DNA from: an uncultured Lachnospiraceae bacterium
GTDB taxonomy: Bacteria; Bacillota; Clostridia; Lachnospirales; Lachnospiraceae
DNA: 45,262 bases
NCBI GenBank assembly: GCA_947039785.1
Contig: CAMQZX010000003.1
Span: 1-45,262 of the forward strand
Direction of reading: 5' to 3'
The notes under the pieces are model-generated. The model searched no databases and was not told where the DNA came from. It was given only the letters and a program-made list of their open reading frames with translations. Positions 15,748 through 24,105 of the stretch are shown in pieces. The position numbers and the translations under genes are program-made. Each line of letters begins with the position of its first letter. Positions within the stretch are counted from its first letter, which is position 1.

Positions 15748-17289
15748 TCAGCGATTCATCTCTTTCTCAGGAAGTGCCACCTTCTTCTGTACCAACGTGG
15801 TCTCCTCATAACATTCAAAAATCTCATCTACTTCTTTGCTGTCCATCTTTGGTGTGATCAGGCTGACGATTGGTACAATAATCAAACCTGCGATCATGGC
15901 TGCAGCGCCTGCGTTAATAGGACTGGCAATAAATTTGATAAACATATTCAGTACGGTGATTCCAACACCTGCCGCAAAGCTTGCCCAGACAGCCAGAGAT
16001 GTGGTCTTCTTCCAGAAAAGTCCATAGAGGAACGGTGCCAAAAAGGCTCCTGCCAGTGCGCCCCAGGAAATACCCATTAACTGTGCAATAAAGGTAGGCG
16101 GATTCAACGCCAATACTACAGATATGACAATAAAGAATACAATCAGAATCCGCATGGTAAGAAGCTGCGCTTTCTCACTCATATCTTTTACAACATTTCC
16201 TTTGATAAAGTCCAACGTCAGGGTAGAGCTGGATGTCAGCACCAAGGATGACAGTGTGGACATGGATGCCGATAACACAAGCACAACCACAATGCCAATG
16301 AGAACATCCGGCAAGGTAGACAGCATAGACGGGATAATCGCATCATAAATCATTGAGCCGTCCTCTTTGTAAATTGCCGGACTGTCATACAATCTTGCAA
16401 ATCCGCCCAAAAAGTAACATCCGCCGGAAATTACCAGAGCAAAAAATGTGGAAATAATCGTTCCTGTCTTTACCGCTTTTTCATTCTTAATGGTGTAGAA
16501 TTTATGTACCATCTGAGGCAGTCCCCAGGTTCCCAGTGAAGTTAGGATTACCACACCTAGAAGATTCAATGGGTCCGGACCAAAGAAGGACGTAAATGCT
16601 CCCGGCTGATCCATGGTGACCGGTACATCGCTGGTAAACTGCGCCAGATCTTTCACTGCGTTAATGAAACCGCCGTTATTGTTTAACACAGCTGCAATCA
16701 CTGCCACAATGCCGCCCAACATAATCAATCCCTGAATAAAGTCGTTGATGGCAGTAGCCATATATCCTCCCATGATTACATAGACGCCCGTCAGAGTAGC
16801 CATGATCACCACACACACCACATAGGGAATATCAAACGCCATTCCGAACAGTCTGGACAGACCGTTGTACAGTGATGCTGTGTAGGGAATCAAAAATACA
16901 AAAGCAATGGCTGATGCCGCGATACGAAGTGCATTACTGTTAAATCGTTTGCCGAAAAAATCCGGCATGGTGGCTGCTTTCAGATAATTGGTCATGATTC
17001 TCGTTCTTCTTCCCAGAATCACCCATGCCATCAGACTTCCGATGACAGCATTTCCAATACCGATCCAGGTAGCCGAAAGACCATATTTCCATCCAAACTG
17101 TCCTGCATATCCTACAAACACAACAGCAGAAAAATAGGAAGTACCATAGGCAAACGCGGTAAGCCACGGCCCAACGCCACGTCCCCCCAATACAAAATCG
17201 GTGACGCTTCCGGCGTGTTTCCTGGAGTACATACCTACTGCCAGCATACTTCCGAAAAAGATAACCAGTAACAAAATCTTAATTGTCAT
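15748..17289 (-). CDS. Sodium:solute symporter (SSS family, PutP-like)
   Basis: Sodium-driven uptake transporter of 513 residues with about 13 membrane helices. Family features include YGTSYFSAVVFVGYAG in the second helix, GRRTRIMTNYLKAATMPDFF in the following loop, the GGYMATAINDFIQG stretch (about 170), and ASMSTLSSLVLTSSSTLTLD (about 340), which carries the Ser/Thr residues of the second sodium site. The C-terminus is short and charged. It is a single gene with its own consensus promoter and a shared terminator. PutP-type proline transport is possible, but SSS members vary widely in substrate. Confidence 0.9.
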   Translation of the reverse strand: MTIKILLLVIFFGSMLAVGMYSRKHAGSVTDFVLGGRGVGPWLTAFAYGTSYFSAVVFVGYAGQFGWKYGLSATWIGIGNAVIGSLMAWVILGRRTRIMTNYLKAATMPDFFGKRFNSNALRIAASAIAFVFLIPYTASLYNGLSRLFGMAFDIPYVVCVVIMATLTGVYVIMGGYMATAINDFIQGLIMLGGIVAVIAAVLNNNGGFINAVKDLAQFTSDVPVTMDQPGAFTSFFGPDPLNLLGVVILTSLGTWGLPQMVHKFYTIKNEKAVKTGTIISTFFALVISGGCYFLGGFARLYDSPAIYKEDGSMIYDAIIPSMLSTLPDVLIGIVVVLVLSASMSTLSSLVLTSSSTLTLDFIKGNVVKDMSEKAQLLTMRILIVFFIVISVVLALNPPTFIAQLMGISWGALAGAFLAPFLYGLFWKKTTSLAVWASFAAGVGITVLNMFIKFIASPINAGAAAMIAGLIIVPIVSLITPKMDSKEVDEIFECYEETTLVQKKVALPEKEMNR

Positions 17290-17358
17290 TCTCCTAACCC
17301 CCCGTTTTATACTTTATTACGTTGAAGTTTTACACTTTTAATCGCGAAACTATATAGT

Positions 17359-17387
17359 ATTATACCAAGATGATAAGAAAATGTCAA
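17359..17387 (-). promoter_or_regulatory. Consensus promoter of the symporter gene
   Basis: On the minus strand TTGACA (17382-17387), a 17-bp spacer and TATAAT (17359-17364), with a TGG just before the -10. This is an exact sigma-A consensus. Confidence 0.9.
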
Positions 17388-17440
17388 TTATTGAGAAGAT
17401 TTTACTTAAAAAAGATCCGCCGGACCTTTTCAAACACACT

Positions 17441-17483
17441 CTATATAAAAAATGCAGCTTTCCGTTGAAAAGCCGCATTTTTC
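17441..17483 (-). terminator. Intrinsic terminator of the AIM24-family gene
   Basis: Arms AAAAATGC-GCTTT and AAAGC-GCATTTTT (17448-17482), with one mismatch and a short loop, followed on the minus strand by a T-rich tract. Confidence 0.8.
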
Positions 17484-17502
17484 ATTTGTTGTGAATTTCT
17501 GT

Positions 17503-18183
17503 TTAATTTCCGGTCGGAAAATATGGTCGCAAAATTGCTGCCACATTGCTGATTGGCATGGTCTGCAGCCATACATGGCCTGGACCCGTGATTTCTGTAT
17601 TGAAAACTCCTTCTCCGCCAAAAAGTATGTTCTTCACTCCGGGAACGCTTACGATTTCCATGGAGCAGGAAGCACTCATAGCTGCCAGGTGTCCGGTATC
17701 TACTACAATCTTCTGTCCCGGCTGCAATTCATATTCCACCACGTGACCATCAAATTCTGCAAAAAGTGTTCCATGACCGGAAAATCTCTGCATGATAAAG
17801 CCTTCACCGCCAAAGAGACCGGAACTGAATTTTCGGCTGATATGAACGGAGTAATCCACAGTGGCTTCACTGGCAAGAAATGCAGATTTTTGGGCTATGA
17901 TCTCTCTGCCCGGCTCAATCTCAAAGGCTTTGATGGAACCAGGAAAGCTGGATGCAAAGGCAATCATGCCGCTACCGCCCATGGCTGTGTAAATATTCTG
18001 GAACAAAGCTTCTCCGGAAAACATTCTTCCAAATACTTTGCCCAATCCTCCGTTGGAGGTAGTCTCCATTTTCATATTAGGGGACATCCATGACATGCCT
18101 CCTCCCTCTGTGATTACTTTCTCTCCACCCTCCAGATAGCAGATGACTACCGGTAACGTATCACCTTTAATTTCATATCTCAT
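17503..18183 (-). CDS. AIM24/TIGR00266-family protein
   Basis: Protein of 226 residues in the TIGR00266/AIM24 family, recognised by its start (MRYEIKGDTLPVVICYLEGG) and the internal repeat of Gly-rich beta strands (GGGMSWMSPNMKM, GLFGGEGFIMQRFSGHGTLF, FGGEGVFNTEITGPGHVWLQT). The fold resembles the TRAP-like beta barrel. The bacterial role is not settled. It is transcribed in the same direction as the MoxR operon upstream, 167 bp after it, and has its own terminator. A weak promoter (TAGACA-18-TAGAAT) can be drawn in the gap, along with a small TCAGC/GCTGA stem at 18205-18220 before the start. Confidence 0.85.
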   Translation of the reverse strand: MRYEIKGDTLPVVICYLEGGEKVITEGGGMSWMSPNMKMETTSNGGLGKVFGRMFSGEALFQNIYTAMGGSGMIAFASSFPGSIKAFEIEPGREIIAQKSAFLASEATVDYSVHISRKFSSGLFGGEGFIMQRFSGHGTLFAEFDGHVVEYELQPGQKIVVDTGHLAAMSASCSMEIVSVPGVKNILFGGEGVFNTEITGPGHVWLQTMPISNVAAILRPYFPTGN

Positions 18184-18350
18184 ATGTTGTCCTTTCTGCC
18201 GATTTCAGCATTTTCGCTGATTCGGACTTTGATGTCAATTCACTGGCTGCAAATAGTGATTACAGAATCTGGCAAAACTCCATTCCTTCACTCATTCTAT
18301 CACACCCATAATTTTCCTGTCTACATTATCTCAGTAGGAGTTTTCCTATT

Positions 18351-19874
18351 TTAAAGTGTCATACACTCTTCCAGACAAGCCTGTTTTAACTCCTCCTCCC
18401 GTTTCCGGTACAAAAGTGACTCACTAAACCGCAGAAACTCTTCACAGCCATGAACACTTATAAACTCCATCGCCTGTTCATTTCGGGTCAGTCCCGACAC
18501 AAACAGCACCATTTCCTGCCCATCCCCAAAGGAATCCTCCAGGAAATGAAAAGCCATTTGCAGCTGTCGTCCAATATTTTCCACCGTCTGACGGCGAAGC
18601 TCTATTTCCTCCCTGAACATCTGACGCACCCTGTCAAAGCCCTCTTCCTTTTTTGTCACATGTTCTTTACGCAAGACAAGACGATAGGCATCTAACTTTT
18701 TCAGCACCCAATTTTCCCGGATTCTCTCCTTCTCTGAAATCAGTTCTGCCTGCACTTTCACAGCCAGACTGTCACGCCGTTTCCCAATGAATCCTTCCAT
18801 ACAATCCATGTCTGTCTGACCAGCCAGAAAAGTCTTAAAATACTTCAATGCCTCATGGAGAAGAACCAGATTGCCGTCGCTTCTGCCATAGTCGGCAAAC
18901 AGACCATTGAAATAAGCCAGCACCAGATTCACCACTGTGAAACGCTCCTCAAAGGATCCCCGCTGCGCCATGGACAATTTCTCCTCATAAGCTTCCGGCT
19001 CCAGCTTTTGCTCTACAATATCGGGAATTCCGTAATCGGTGCCGTACTTACCATACAACTGATAATAAGCGGCGAAATCTCTGGCAATCTCCTCCTTCTG
19101 AAGAAATTGCACCACCAAAGCCTCCGTCACCGTAACCTGTAGTGCCTCATAGCTTTTGAGGATCTCCGACAAGTCTTCCCATCCTCTGGCAGTTACAAAA
19201 AATTTCCCGTCTACCGTGTTTTCCACCAGATAAAAATTTTCCTTCTTAATGCTCAGATAAGATAAAATTGCTCCGTGAATCTGATGCTTCCAGGCGTATT
19301 CCATCCACACATCACAGTCCACATCAATCTCAATTTTCCTCACACGGTCCAGCGTCACAATGTCAAATTCCCGAACGGATTTATTATACTCCGGAGGATT
19401 TCCCGCTGCCACAATCATCCAGCCGTCGGGAACTTTATGGCTGCCGAAGGTCTTATTCTGCAAAAACTGCAGCATGGTAGGCGCCAAAGTCTCTGATACA
19501 CAGTTGATCTCGTCGATAAATAAAATCCCCTCTTTTTTCCCAGTGCGCTCCACACAGTCATAGACCGATGCAATAATCTCACTTAACGTATACTCTGTAA
19601 CACTCACCGGCTTACCTCCGTAGGTTCGCTCCTCAATACGTGGCAGACCGATGGCACTTTGACGGGTATGATGGGTGATGGTATAGGCCACCAGCCCCAC
19701 ATTACACTCCTGGCTGACCTGCTCCATAATGGCGGTTTTTCCGATTCCCGGCGGTCCCATAAGCAGGATGGGTCTCTGGCGAACCAGCGGATACAGGTAA
19801 TTTCCTTCCTCATCCTTGCGATGATACGCACGCAGTGTATTACTGATCTCTATCTTCGCCTCTTTGATATTCAT
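18351..19874 (-). CDS. MoxR-type AAA+ ATPase
   Basis: ATPase of about 507 residues. Walker A (MGPPGIGKTA, about residues 39-48), Walker B (ILFIDEINCV) and sensor 1 (IVAAGNPPEYN) are intact, and a C-terminal extension of roughly 250 residues is mostly helical. MoxR ATPases usually act with a VWA-domain partner to remodel or mature proteins, and that partner is encoded directly upstream. The start is placed at MNIKEAKIEI, with AAGGAG about ten bases upstream. A longer frame of 20 Arg-rich residues overlaps the previous gene and is unlikely. The client is unknown. Confidence 0.88.
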   Translation of the reverse strand: MNIKEAKIEISNTLRAYHRKDEEGNYLYPLVRQRPILLMGPPGIGKTAIMEQVSQECNVGLVAYTITHHTRQSAIGLPRIEERTYGGKPVSVTEYTLSEIIASVYDCVERTGKKEGILFIDEINCVSETLAPTMLQFLQNKTFGSHKVPDGWMIVAAGNPPEYNKSVREFDIVTLDRVRKIEIDVDCDVWMEYAWKHQIHGAILSYLSIKKENFYLVENTVDGKFFVTARGWEDLSEILKSYEALQVTVTEALVVQFLQKEEIARDFAAYYQLYGKYGTDYGIPDIVEQKLEPEAYEEKLSMAQRGSFEERFTVVNLVLAYFNGLFADYGRSDGNLVLLHEALKYFKTFLAGQTDMDCMEGFIGKRRDSLAVKVQAELISEKERIRENWVLKKLDAYRLVLRKEHVTKKEEGFDRVRQMFREEIELRRQTVENIGRQLQMAFHFLEDSFGDGQEMVLFVSGLTRNEQAMEFISVHGCEEFLRFSESLLYRKREEELKQACLEECMTL

Positions 19875-19906
19875 GCCATTTCTTCTCCTTTTCCTGTGTA
19901 AAACTC

Positions 19907-21214
19907 TCACCCGGCAAACAGACGCAAGGCCCACGCCGGAACCATATCCATTTTGGCAGTCTCCCGCAGAAATACAAAGGCAGTCTCATACTCCGGCTTA
20001 CATCTGGGATAAATGCCGTCTCCATCGGTAAAATAAATCAAAGCTTTCAGATTCCGAATTTCCTTCTTCTCCTGCTGTTCCTTCACAAATCGAAACACCG
20101 GACGGAAATCGGTGCCGCCTCTGCCTTGAATCTTAATATCCTTGCTGTAGTTTTTCCACTCTTCTTCTGAGCCAATCACAGCTACCTCCTGCACATAGCA
20201 ATCACATTGGAGCAAATACACCTTCATTTTTCGGAAAAAATTTTCCTTCTCACTTAAGATACCATAGGTTTCTTCCAGGAATTGCTGCACGGTCTCTTTG
20301 GAGCAGGAACCGGAGGTATCGATGGCAATTACCAACTCCTCCAGACGATTCACTTCCTTATATTCCAGTGGCTCAATAAGAGGCATATTTTTATAATATT
20401 CCATACCATAGTGGTAAAAAATGTAATCGAAGCTTTCCGTATCCAGTTCCACTTCCTCTCTGGGAATGGCAAATTGCTTAAGAAATTTTCGATAATCGTA
20501 TTTACTTTTGTGTACGATTTCCGCTTCTTCCTCCCGAAAGCCCCGCTTTCTACCAGCGCGGCGCTTTTGTTCCTGCTTGTTCTGCCCGGTGTAAGCCAAA
20601 ATCTTCTCCCATTTTCGCTTTGTCCTGGCAATTTTCACAGGATCGCTCTGCTCATCCCACAGACTGTGACTGTCAAAAGCAAAGGCTTCCGTCATCTCTT
20701 CCTCGGTAAACGGAAATCTGCCATGTTCCAGCATACCGTAAATCTGCTCTGCAGAAAGACTTTTATTTCCCAGGATTTGGAAGCATTTTTCCCGGATTCT
20801 GTGGGATGGCAGACGAAGATTGGAAAGCTCTTCTCTCTCTATAATCTGCTCCACTGCCATATCACAGGCCAGGTTCCATTTCACTCTCTCATATCGGCGC
20901 TCCCGAAACAGATGCAGATAGAGGCAGTGAAGCAATATATGAAGATATCCCCGGCGAACCATGGCTGAATCTGACAGATACCTTCTCATAAGAAAATCAG
21001 GGGAAAAGAAAAGGTATTCTCCCTCTGTTCCGATGCTGCCCGCCTCAGGATCCGCTCTGTAAATAAGGCTGGCAAAGGCACCGTCCAGATATGGAAAAAA
21101 ACTGTACAGCTCATTCCTGCAATTTTGCAGAATCTGAATTCCAAGGCCTGCCTGTCTGGTAAATTGCTGGGAATCTGCTGTGGATTTGTTATTCTCCTGC
21201 ATGTTTGTATCCAA
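19907..21214 (-). CDS. VWA-like / DUF2201-type metallopeptidase-like protein
   Basis: Partner of the MoxR ATPase, 435 residues. The N-terminal half resembles the DUF2201 putative metallopeptidase domain, with a histidine pair (H92 and H96 in LHILLHCLYLH) but no canonical Glu before the second His. A charged linker (about 195-245) follows. The C-terminal half is a VWA domain with an intact metal site: DTSGS at 299-303, the Thr in GGTDF at 366-370 and TDGDG at 396-400. The start is TTG with GGGAG four bases before it; an ATG four codons later is the alternative. The MoxR start is 32 bp downstream. Confidence 0.82.
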   Translation of the reverse strand: MDTNMQENNKSTADSQQFTRQAGLGIQILQNCRNELYSFFPYLDGAFASLIYRADPEAGSIGTEGEYLFFSPDFLMRRYLSDSAMVRRGYLHILLHCLYLHLFRERRYERVKWNLACDMAVEQIIEREELSNLRLPSHRIREKCFQILGNKSLSAEQIYGMLEHGRFPFTEEEMTEAFAFDSHSLWDEQSDPVKIARTKRKWEKILAYTGQNKQEQKRRAGRKRGFREEEAEIVHKSKYDYRKFLKQFAIPREEVELDTESFDYIFYHYGMEYYKNMPLIEPLEYKEVNRLEELVIAIDTSGSCSKETVQQFLEETYGILSEKENFFRKMKVYLLQCDCYVQEVAVIGSEEEWKNYSKDIKIQGRGGTDFRPVFRFVKEQQEKKEIRNLKALIYFTDGDGIYPRCKPEYETAFVFLRETAKMDMVPAWALRLFAG

Positions 21215-21244
21215 TGTTCTCCCTCTCTTTGTAAAATCCTCATG

Positions 21245-21325
21245 TTTAGAAAAATCTGCCGTACCTTTTCACGCATGCTTGCCAACTCAGAAACAGTCCG
21301 ACAGACCTTTTCACACATACTTAAT
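21245..21325. repeat. Imperfect 42-bp direct repeat upstream of the VWA gene
   Basis: Two related stretches sharing ccttttcac-catrctt (21264-21280 and 21306-21322) recur at a 42-bp period, in the 113-bp gap between the small protein gene and the VWA gene. The period equals 14 codons. Confidence 0.55.
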
Positions 21326-21327
21326 AA

Positions 21328-21759
21328 CTAAAGTGAAAAATCTTTGTCCTGATACTGATATTTTTCCTGTTTCAGATGGAGCAGCCAGACAAGAGCAGCA
21401 GACTTCTTCCTCTCTCTCGCTATTTTAATAAAGCCTTCCAGAGGCTTTTCCCCAAACCAGCCAAGCTCCTCCAACTGTTGGATTTTCTCTACGGCTTCTT
21501 CTTCAATCAGCTGTTCCACGGCAGGACGGATTCTACCTTTCAAATAGGCTCCAAAGGCATCTCGCTGCTCCTTGTTCACTCCTTCTTCCAGAAAAAAACC
21601 TCGCAAAGCCACTGCCAGCCGCACTGGCTCCTGCTTTGTCTCTGTAAATTTCTGATATAGCTTCTGTCCCTCTAAAACGGCATCCTCCCTGCCGGCTCTG
21701 CGTGCCAACACCTGTGCCACAGTTTCCACATCCTGTTGAAAGCGATTTTTCTCACTCAT
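21328..21759 (-). CDS. Hypothetical protein, first gene of the MoxR-VWA operon
   Basis: Unrecognised soluble protein of 143 residues, charged and predicted mostly helical, without signal peptide, membrane helix or known motif. The C-terminus is Lys/Gln/Asp-rich (KQEKYQYQDKDF). The ATG at 21757-21759 has GGAG at 8-bp spacing; a GTG three codons upstream is in frame. It lies 113 bp before the VWA gene, with the imperfect repeat between. Its place beside a MoxR-VWA pair suggests an accessory or client role; this is inference from position only. Confidence 0.7.
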   Translation of the reverse strand: MSEKNRFQQDVETVAQVLARRAGREDAVLEGQKLYQKFTETKQEPVRLAVALRGFFLEEGVNKEQRDAFGAYLKGRIRPAVEQLIEEEAVEKIQQLEELGWFGEKPLEGFIKIARERKKSAALVWLLHLKQEKYQYQDKDFSL

Positions 21760-21789
21760 GTATTTCACTCCATTGCGTTTTATATCATC

Positions 21790-21836
21790 TGAAAATAGAA
21801 AAGAGCCTCTTAATCTGTCTCCAGATCATCGGCTCT
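21790..21836 (-). terminator. Intrinsic terminator after the small hypothetical gene
   Basis: AGAGCC (minus strand, 21831-21836) pairs with GGCTCT (21802-21807). Inside it ATCTG-GAGA-CAGAT forms a second stem. A T-rich tract follows. Confidence 0.65.
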
Positions 21837-21888
21837 CTCATCACCGCAGCCTGCATCACAGTACGGCAAATCTGTTCCTTACCACATT

Positions 21889-22239
21889 CTATCCAACGGT
21901 AATTTTAACACTCTCAATCTGCAGATTATTGTTGTTAAAATAGTATTCCTGATCTTTATAATAGACAATCAACCGGTTCCTGCAAATTGTCACGCACATT
22001 CCTCTCGAAAAGTTCCGCGTTACATAGCTTTTAAATTCTTCAAATTCTTCTTCCTCTTCCAGAAATGCATTATGGAAATACTGAGTATCCACATCGATCA
22101 CAGTGGAATAAATCTTAATCTCGCTCAGCTCCAGATGCAATGCCTGCAATCCAATGGCAGCGCTCTGGATGTCTCCGATAATCACATCCCCATCTTGTGC
22201 ATACATGGTGTAAGTATTGTTATCAAGATACGCCTTCAT
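21889..22239 (-). CDS. Hypothetical protein
   Basis: Unrecognised 116-residue protein. It begins MKAYLDNNTYTMYAQDGDVI and has an acidic run (EEEEEFEEF, about residues 60-68), then a basic/aromatic region (VTRNFSRGMCVTICRNRL, YYKDQEYYF) ending in strand-like sequence. No signal peptide or membrane helix. The ATG at 22237-22239 has GGGGAG upstream; a longer frame lacks a ribosome site. It has its own promoter and terminator, so it is a single-gene unit. An inverted repeat lies just before the ribosome site. Confidence 0.7.
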   Translation of the reverse strand: MKAYLDNNTYTMYAQDGDVIIGDIQSAAIGLQALHLELSEIKIYSTVIDVDTQYFHNAFLEEEEEFEEFKSYVTRNFSRGMCVTICRNRLIVYYKDQEYYFNNNNLQIESVKITVG

Positions 22240-22254
22240 ACACTCTCCCCTTAA

Positions 22255-22342
22255 TTCAAATTTCCATTTGAAGATGTCCAAAATCACTCACGTATCTTTA
22301 GACACCCTTCCCAGTATATCATATCGTTCCAGTTTTTTACAA
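22255..22342 (-). promoter_or_regulatory. Promoter and leader dyad of the 116-residue hypothetical gene
   Basis: On the minus strand TTGTAA (22337-22342), an 18-bp spacer and TATACT (22313-22318). A perfect 7-bp inverted repeat, TTCAAAT/ATTTGAA with a four-base centre (22255-22272), sits just upstream of the ribosome site. Confidence 0.6.
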
Positions 22343-22376
22343 CATTTCCTTAAGAATTATTGGAAATTACGATTGA

Positions 22377-22429
22377 AAAAACCACCCCAAAATCCAGTTT
22401 ATGCAAACGGACTTCTTGAGGTGGTTTTT
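22377..22429. terminator. Strong terminator after the flavin reductase gene
   Basis: AAAAACCACC (22377-22386) pairs perfectly with GGTGGTTTTT (22420-22429) and can work in both directions. Confidence 0.85.
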
Positions 22430-22439
22430 CTACACTCCT

Positions 22440-22949
22440 CTATTCCTGAACATAAGCCTTCACGATTTCAGCCATATACATGGTGTGGTAGTCTTTGTCA
22501 GGATACCATTTTTTGATTTCTTCCATTCCCAGGAAGCAATCTTCTTTCATTTCCTGGGCGTATAATTTCCTGCAGATAAGAACCAGCGTTGCCTCCTCAA
22601 AGGTTGGCTGTCCTTCCAGACTGGTTACATGCAAATCTGTCTTGGAGATTTTTTCCGGCTCATTTTTGCCGGATACACTTCCAAGATAACCCATGGCTTT
22701 TTTATGCTCTCCTCCGAAAAAAGACAGCGTAAAATATTCGTTGCTGTCTACAAATTCTTTGGTATATCTCTGAGGGCGGATGTATGCAGTTGCCACAGTC
22801 TTACCCCACATAATTCCTATTCCTCCCCAGGAAGCAGTCATCGTATTTACTTTTCCCTCCTTCTCTGCGGTGATCAGCATCCACTCGTCGCCAATCATTG
22901 CAAAGGGATTTTTCTTCAATTCTTTCACATTAATTTCCTGAAATTTCAT
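22440..22949 (-). CDS. Flavin reductase-like FMN-binding protein
   Basis: Protein of 169 residues in the flavin-reductase-like (split-barrel FMN-binding) family. It begins with the typical core INVKELKKNPFAMIGDEWML, followed by NTMTASWGGIGIMWGK, AYIRPQRYTKEFV and FTLSFFGG, the conserved FMN-phosphate and substrate segments. It probably transfers electrons between NAD(P)H or a small reductant and a flavin; members of this clostridial branch are rarely characterised. AAGGAG lies upstream. The palindromic repeat copy B is in the leader. It ends at a strong terminator, so it is likely a single-gene unit. Confidence 0.85.
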   Translation of the reverse strand: MKFQEINVKELKKNPFAMIGDEWMLITAEKEGKVNTMTASWGGIGIMWGKTVATAYIRPQRYTKEFVDSNEYFTLSFFGGEHKKAMGYLGSVSGKNEPEKISKTDLHVTSLEGQPTFEEATLVLICRKLYAQEMKEDCFLGMEEIKKWYPDKDYHTMYMAEIVKAYVQE

Positions 22950-22976
22950 AATTGTTTTCTCCTTTATTTTATGCCG

Positions 22977-23003
22977 TCAAGCAGATATTCACAATCTGCT
23001 TTG
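22977..23003. repeat. Palindromic dispersed repeat, copy B
   Basis: The most symmetrical copy: AAGCAGAT (22979-22986), a 7-base centre and ATCTGCTT (22994-23001) form a perfect 8-bp inverted repeat. It sits in the leader of the flavin reductase gene. Confidence 0.65.
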
Positions 23004-23044
23004 CTTGCTTTACTTAATGAGTTAAAATAAACTTTCTACTCTAT

Positions 23045-23581
23045 TTACAAAATCACCACAGTTGCCTCATGGTCCACTGCCGGCAGAAATTTCTTCATCA
23101 GATCTTCCACTGTCAACTTAAGACTGGAGGTATTTACACAAGGGTGACAAGCCACATACTCATGTTTCAACACGTCTTCATCAATGAGAAGTCTCACCCG
23201 ATGCTCCTTATCATTCATAAGTCCCATCACACTGACAGCTCCCGGCGTAATGTCCAGAAACTCTTCCATATATTCTACCTGAGCAAAAGAAAGACGGGCC
23301 ACTCCCAATTGATGAGATAAATCCTTTGTTTTAAACGTTTTCGTACCCGGCAGCATCAACAGATAAAAATCCGTCTTCTGTCGGTTGCACAAAAATAAAT
23401 TTTTACAGATCTCCACATCTAAAATTTTATCCACCTCATCACAGGCATCAATGGTAGCCAACGGCTCATGATCCACCCGCTGAAATGGGATCTGAAGCTG
23501 ATTCAGCAGATCATATGTGCGAATCTCCTTCTCCAGACGGCCCTCCTCCCCGTCGGGTCTGCCCCAAACTAATTCTTTCAT
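23045..23581 (-). CDS. Prolyl-tRNA deacylase-like protein (YbaK/ProX domain)
   Basis: Freestanding editing-domain protein of 178 residues in the YbaK/EbsC superfamily, PrdX/ProXp type, which clears mischarged tRNA (typically Ala-tRNA-Pro). Features include DHEPLATIDACDEV (about 35-50), the conserved Lys in ICKNLFLCNRQK, the LMLPGTKTFKTKDLS stretch and GAVSVMGLMND with the following Gly-Pro-like loop. The ATG at 23579-23581 is preferred because GAGGAG lies seven bases upstream; an in-frame GTG is five codons earlier. It follows the LpdD-like gene by 91 bp on the same strand and may share its transcript. Confidence 0.85.
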   Translation of the reverse strand: MKELVWGRPDGEEGRLEKEIRTYDLLNQLQIPFQRVDHEPLATIDACDEVDKILDVEICKNLFLCNRQKTDFYLLMLPGTKTFKTKDLSHQLGVARLSFAQVEYMEEFLDITPGAVSVMGLMNDKEHRVRLLIDEDVLKHEYVACHPCVNTSSLKLTVEDLMKKFLPAVDHEATVVIL

Positions 23582-23672
23582 CTGTAATCTCCTCACTTTA
23601 TCGCTATGTAGTTTGCTTTAGATTATATGCGAAACAGTATTATTTTAGCACTGAATAGCCCAATTGTCTATC

Positions 23673-24080
23673 TCATTGGCCAGACTCCCGGCAAAAACTA
23701 TTTCTCCAGCCAACAACTCTTCCGACAATTTTCCTGGGGCAATTGGCAATCATATTCATCTGCTCTGAAGATATATGATCAAAATGAATTCCACAGGAAA
23801 CAGTAACCACACAATTACACGCAGCAGATACCAACCGTGCTACCTCAGTGCCGATCGCATCATCTTTATGTCCTGTCACATTGATTACAGAGACCGTTGC
23901 GCTGATACTTCCATCCCCTGTAAGACTCTCTCTTGGCACAGCCAGCGCCACACACCCCACGTGGGGCTTATCTCCTCCACAAATGGTAATTCCCAGATCT
24001 CTTCCCATAATTTCAGCTGATACATCCAGGACAATCTCATGTTCCAAAGTCACCTTCTCCTGAAACTTCTGATTCTGCAC
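23673..24080 (-). CDS. LpdD-like protein (prenylated-flavin chaperone-like domain)
   Basis: Protein of 135 residues. The GRDLGITICGGDKPHVG segment (about residues 27-43) and IHFDHISSEQM near the C-terminus resemble LpdD, the small subunit D of gallate decarboxylase, whose domain is described as a prenylated-FMN chaperone-like fold. The resemblance is from memory of the family and is moderate. No UbiX- or UbiD-type gene lies in the window, so a decarboxylase role is not supported by context. The start is GTG with GGAGG six bases upstream. It lies 25 bp after the racemase gene and is probably co-transcribed with it. Confidence 0.6.
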   Translation of the reverse strand: MQNQKFQEKVTLEHEIVLDVSAEIMGRDLGITICGGDKPHVGCVALAVPRESLTGDGSISATVSVINVTGHKDDAIGTEVARLVSAACNCVVTVSCGIHFDHISSEQMNMIANCPRKIVGRVVGWRNSFCRESGQ

Positions 24081-24105
24081 ACTCTTCCTCCATTTCCATT
24101 ACAAT

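Noticed and set aside
20986..21318. 110-codon minus-strand frame overlapping the VWA gene start
   Set aside because: It overlaps the conserved VWA frame, lacks a ribosome site, and has no recognisable product; only the underlying DNA repeat was kept.
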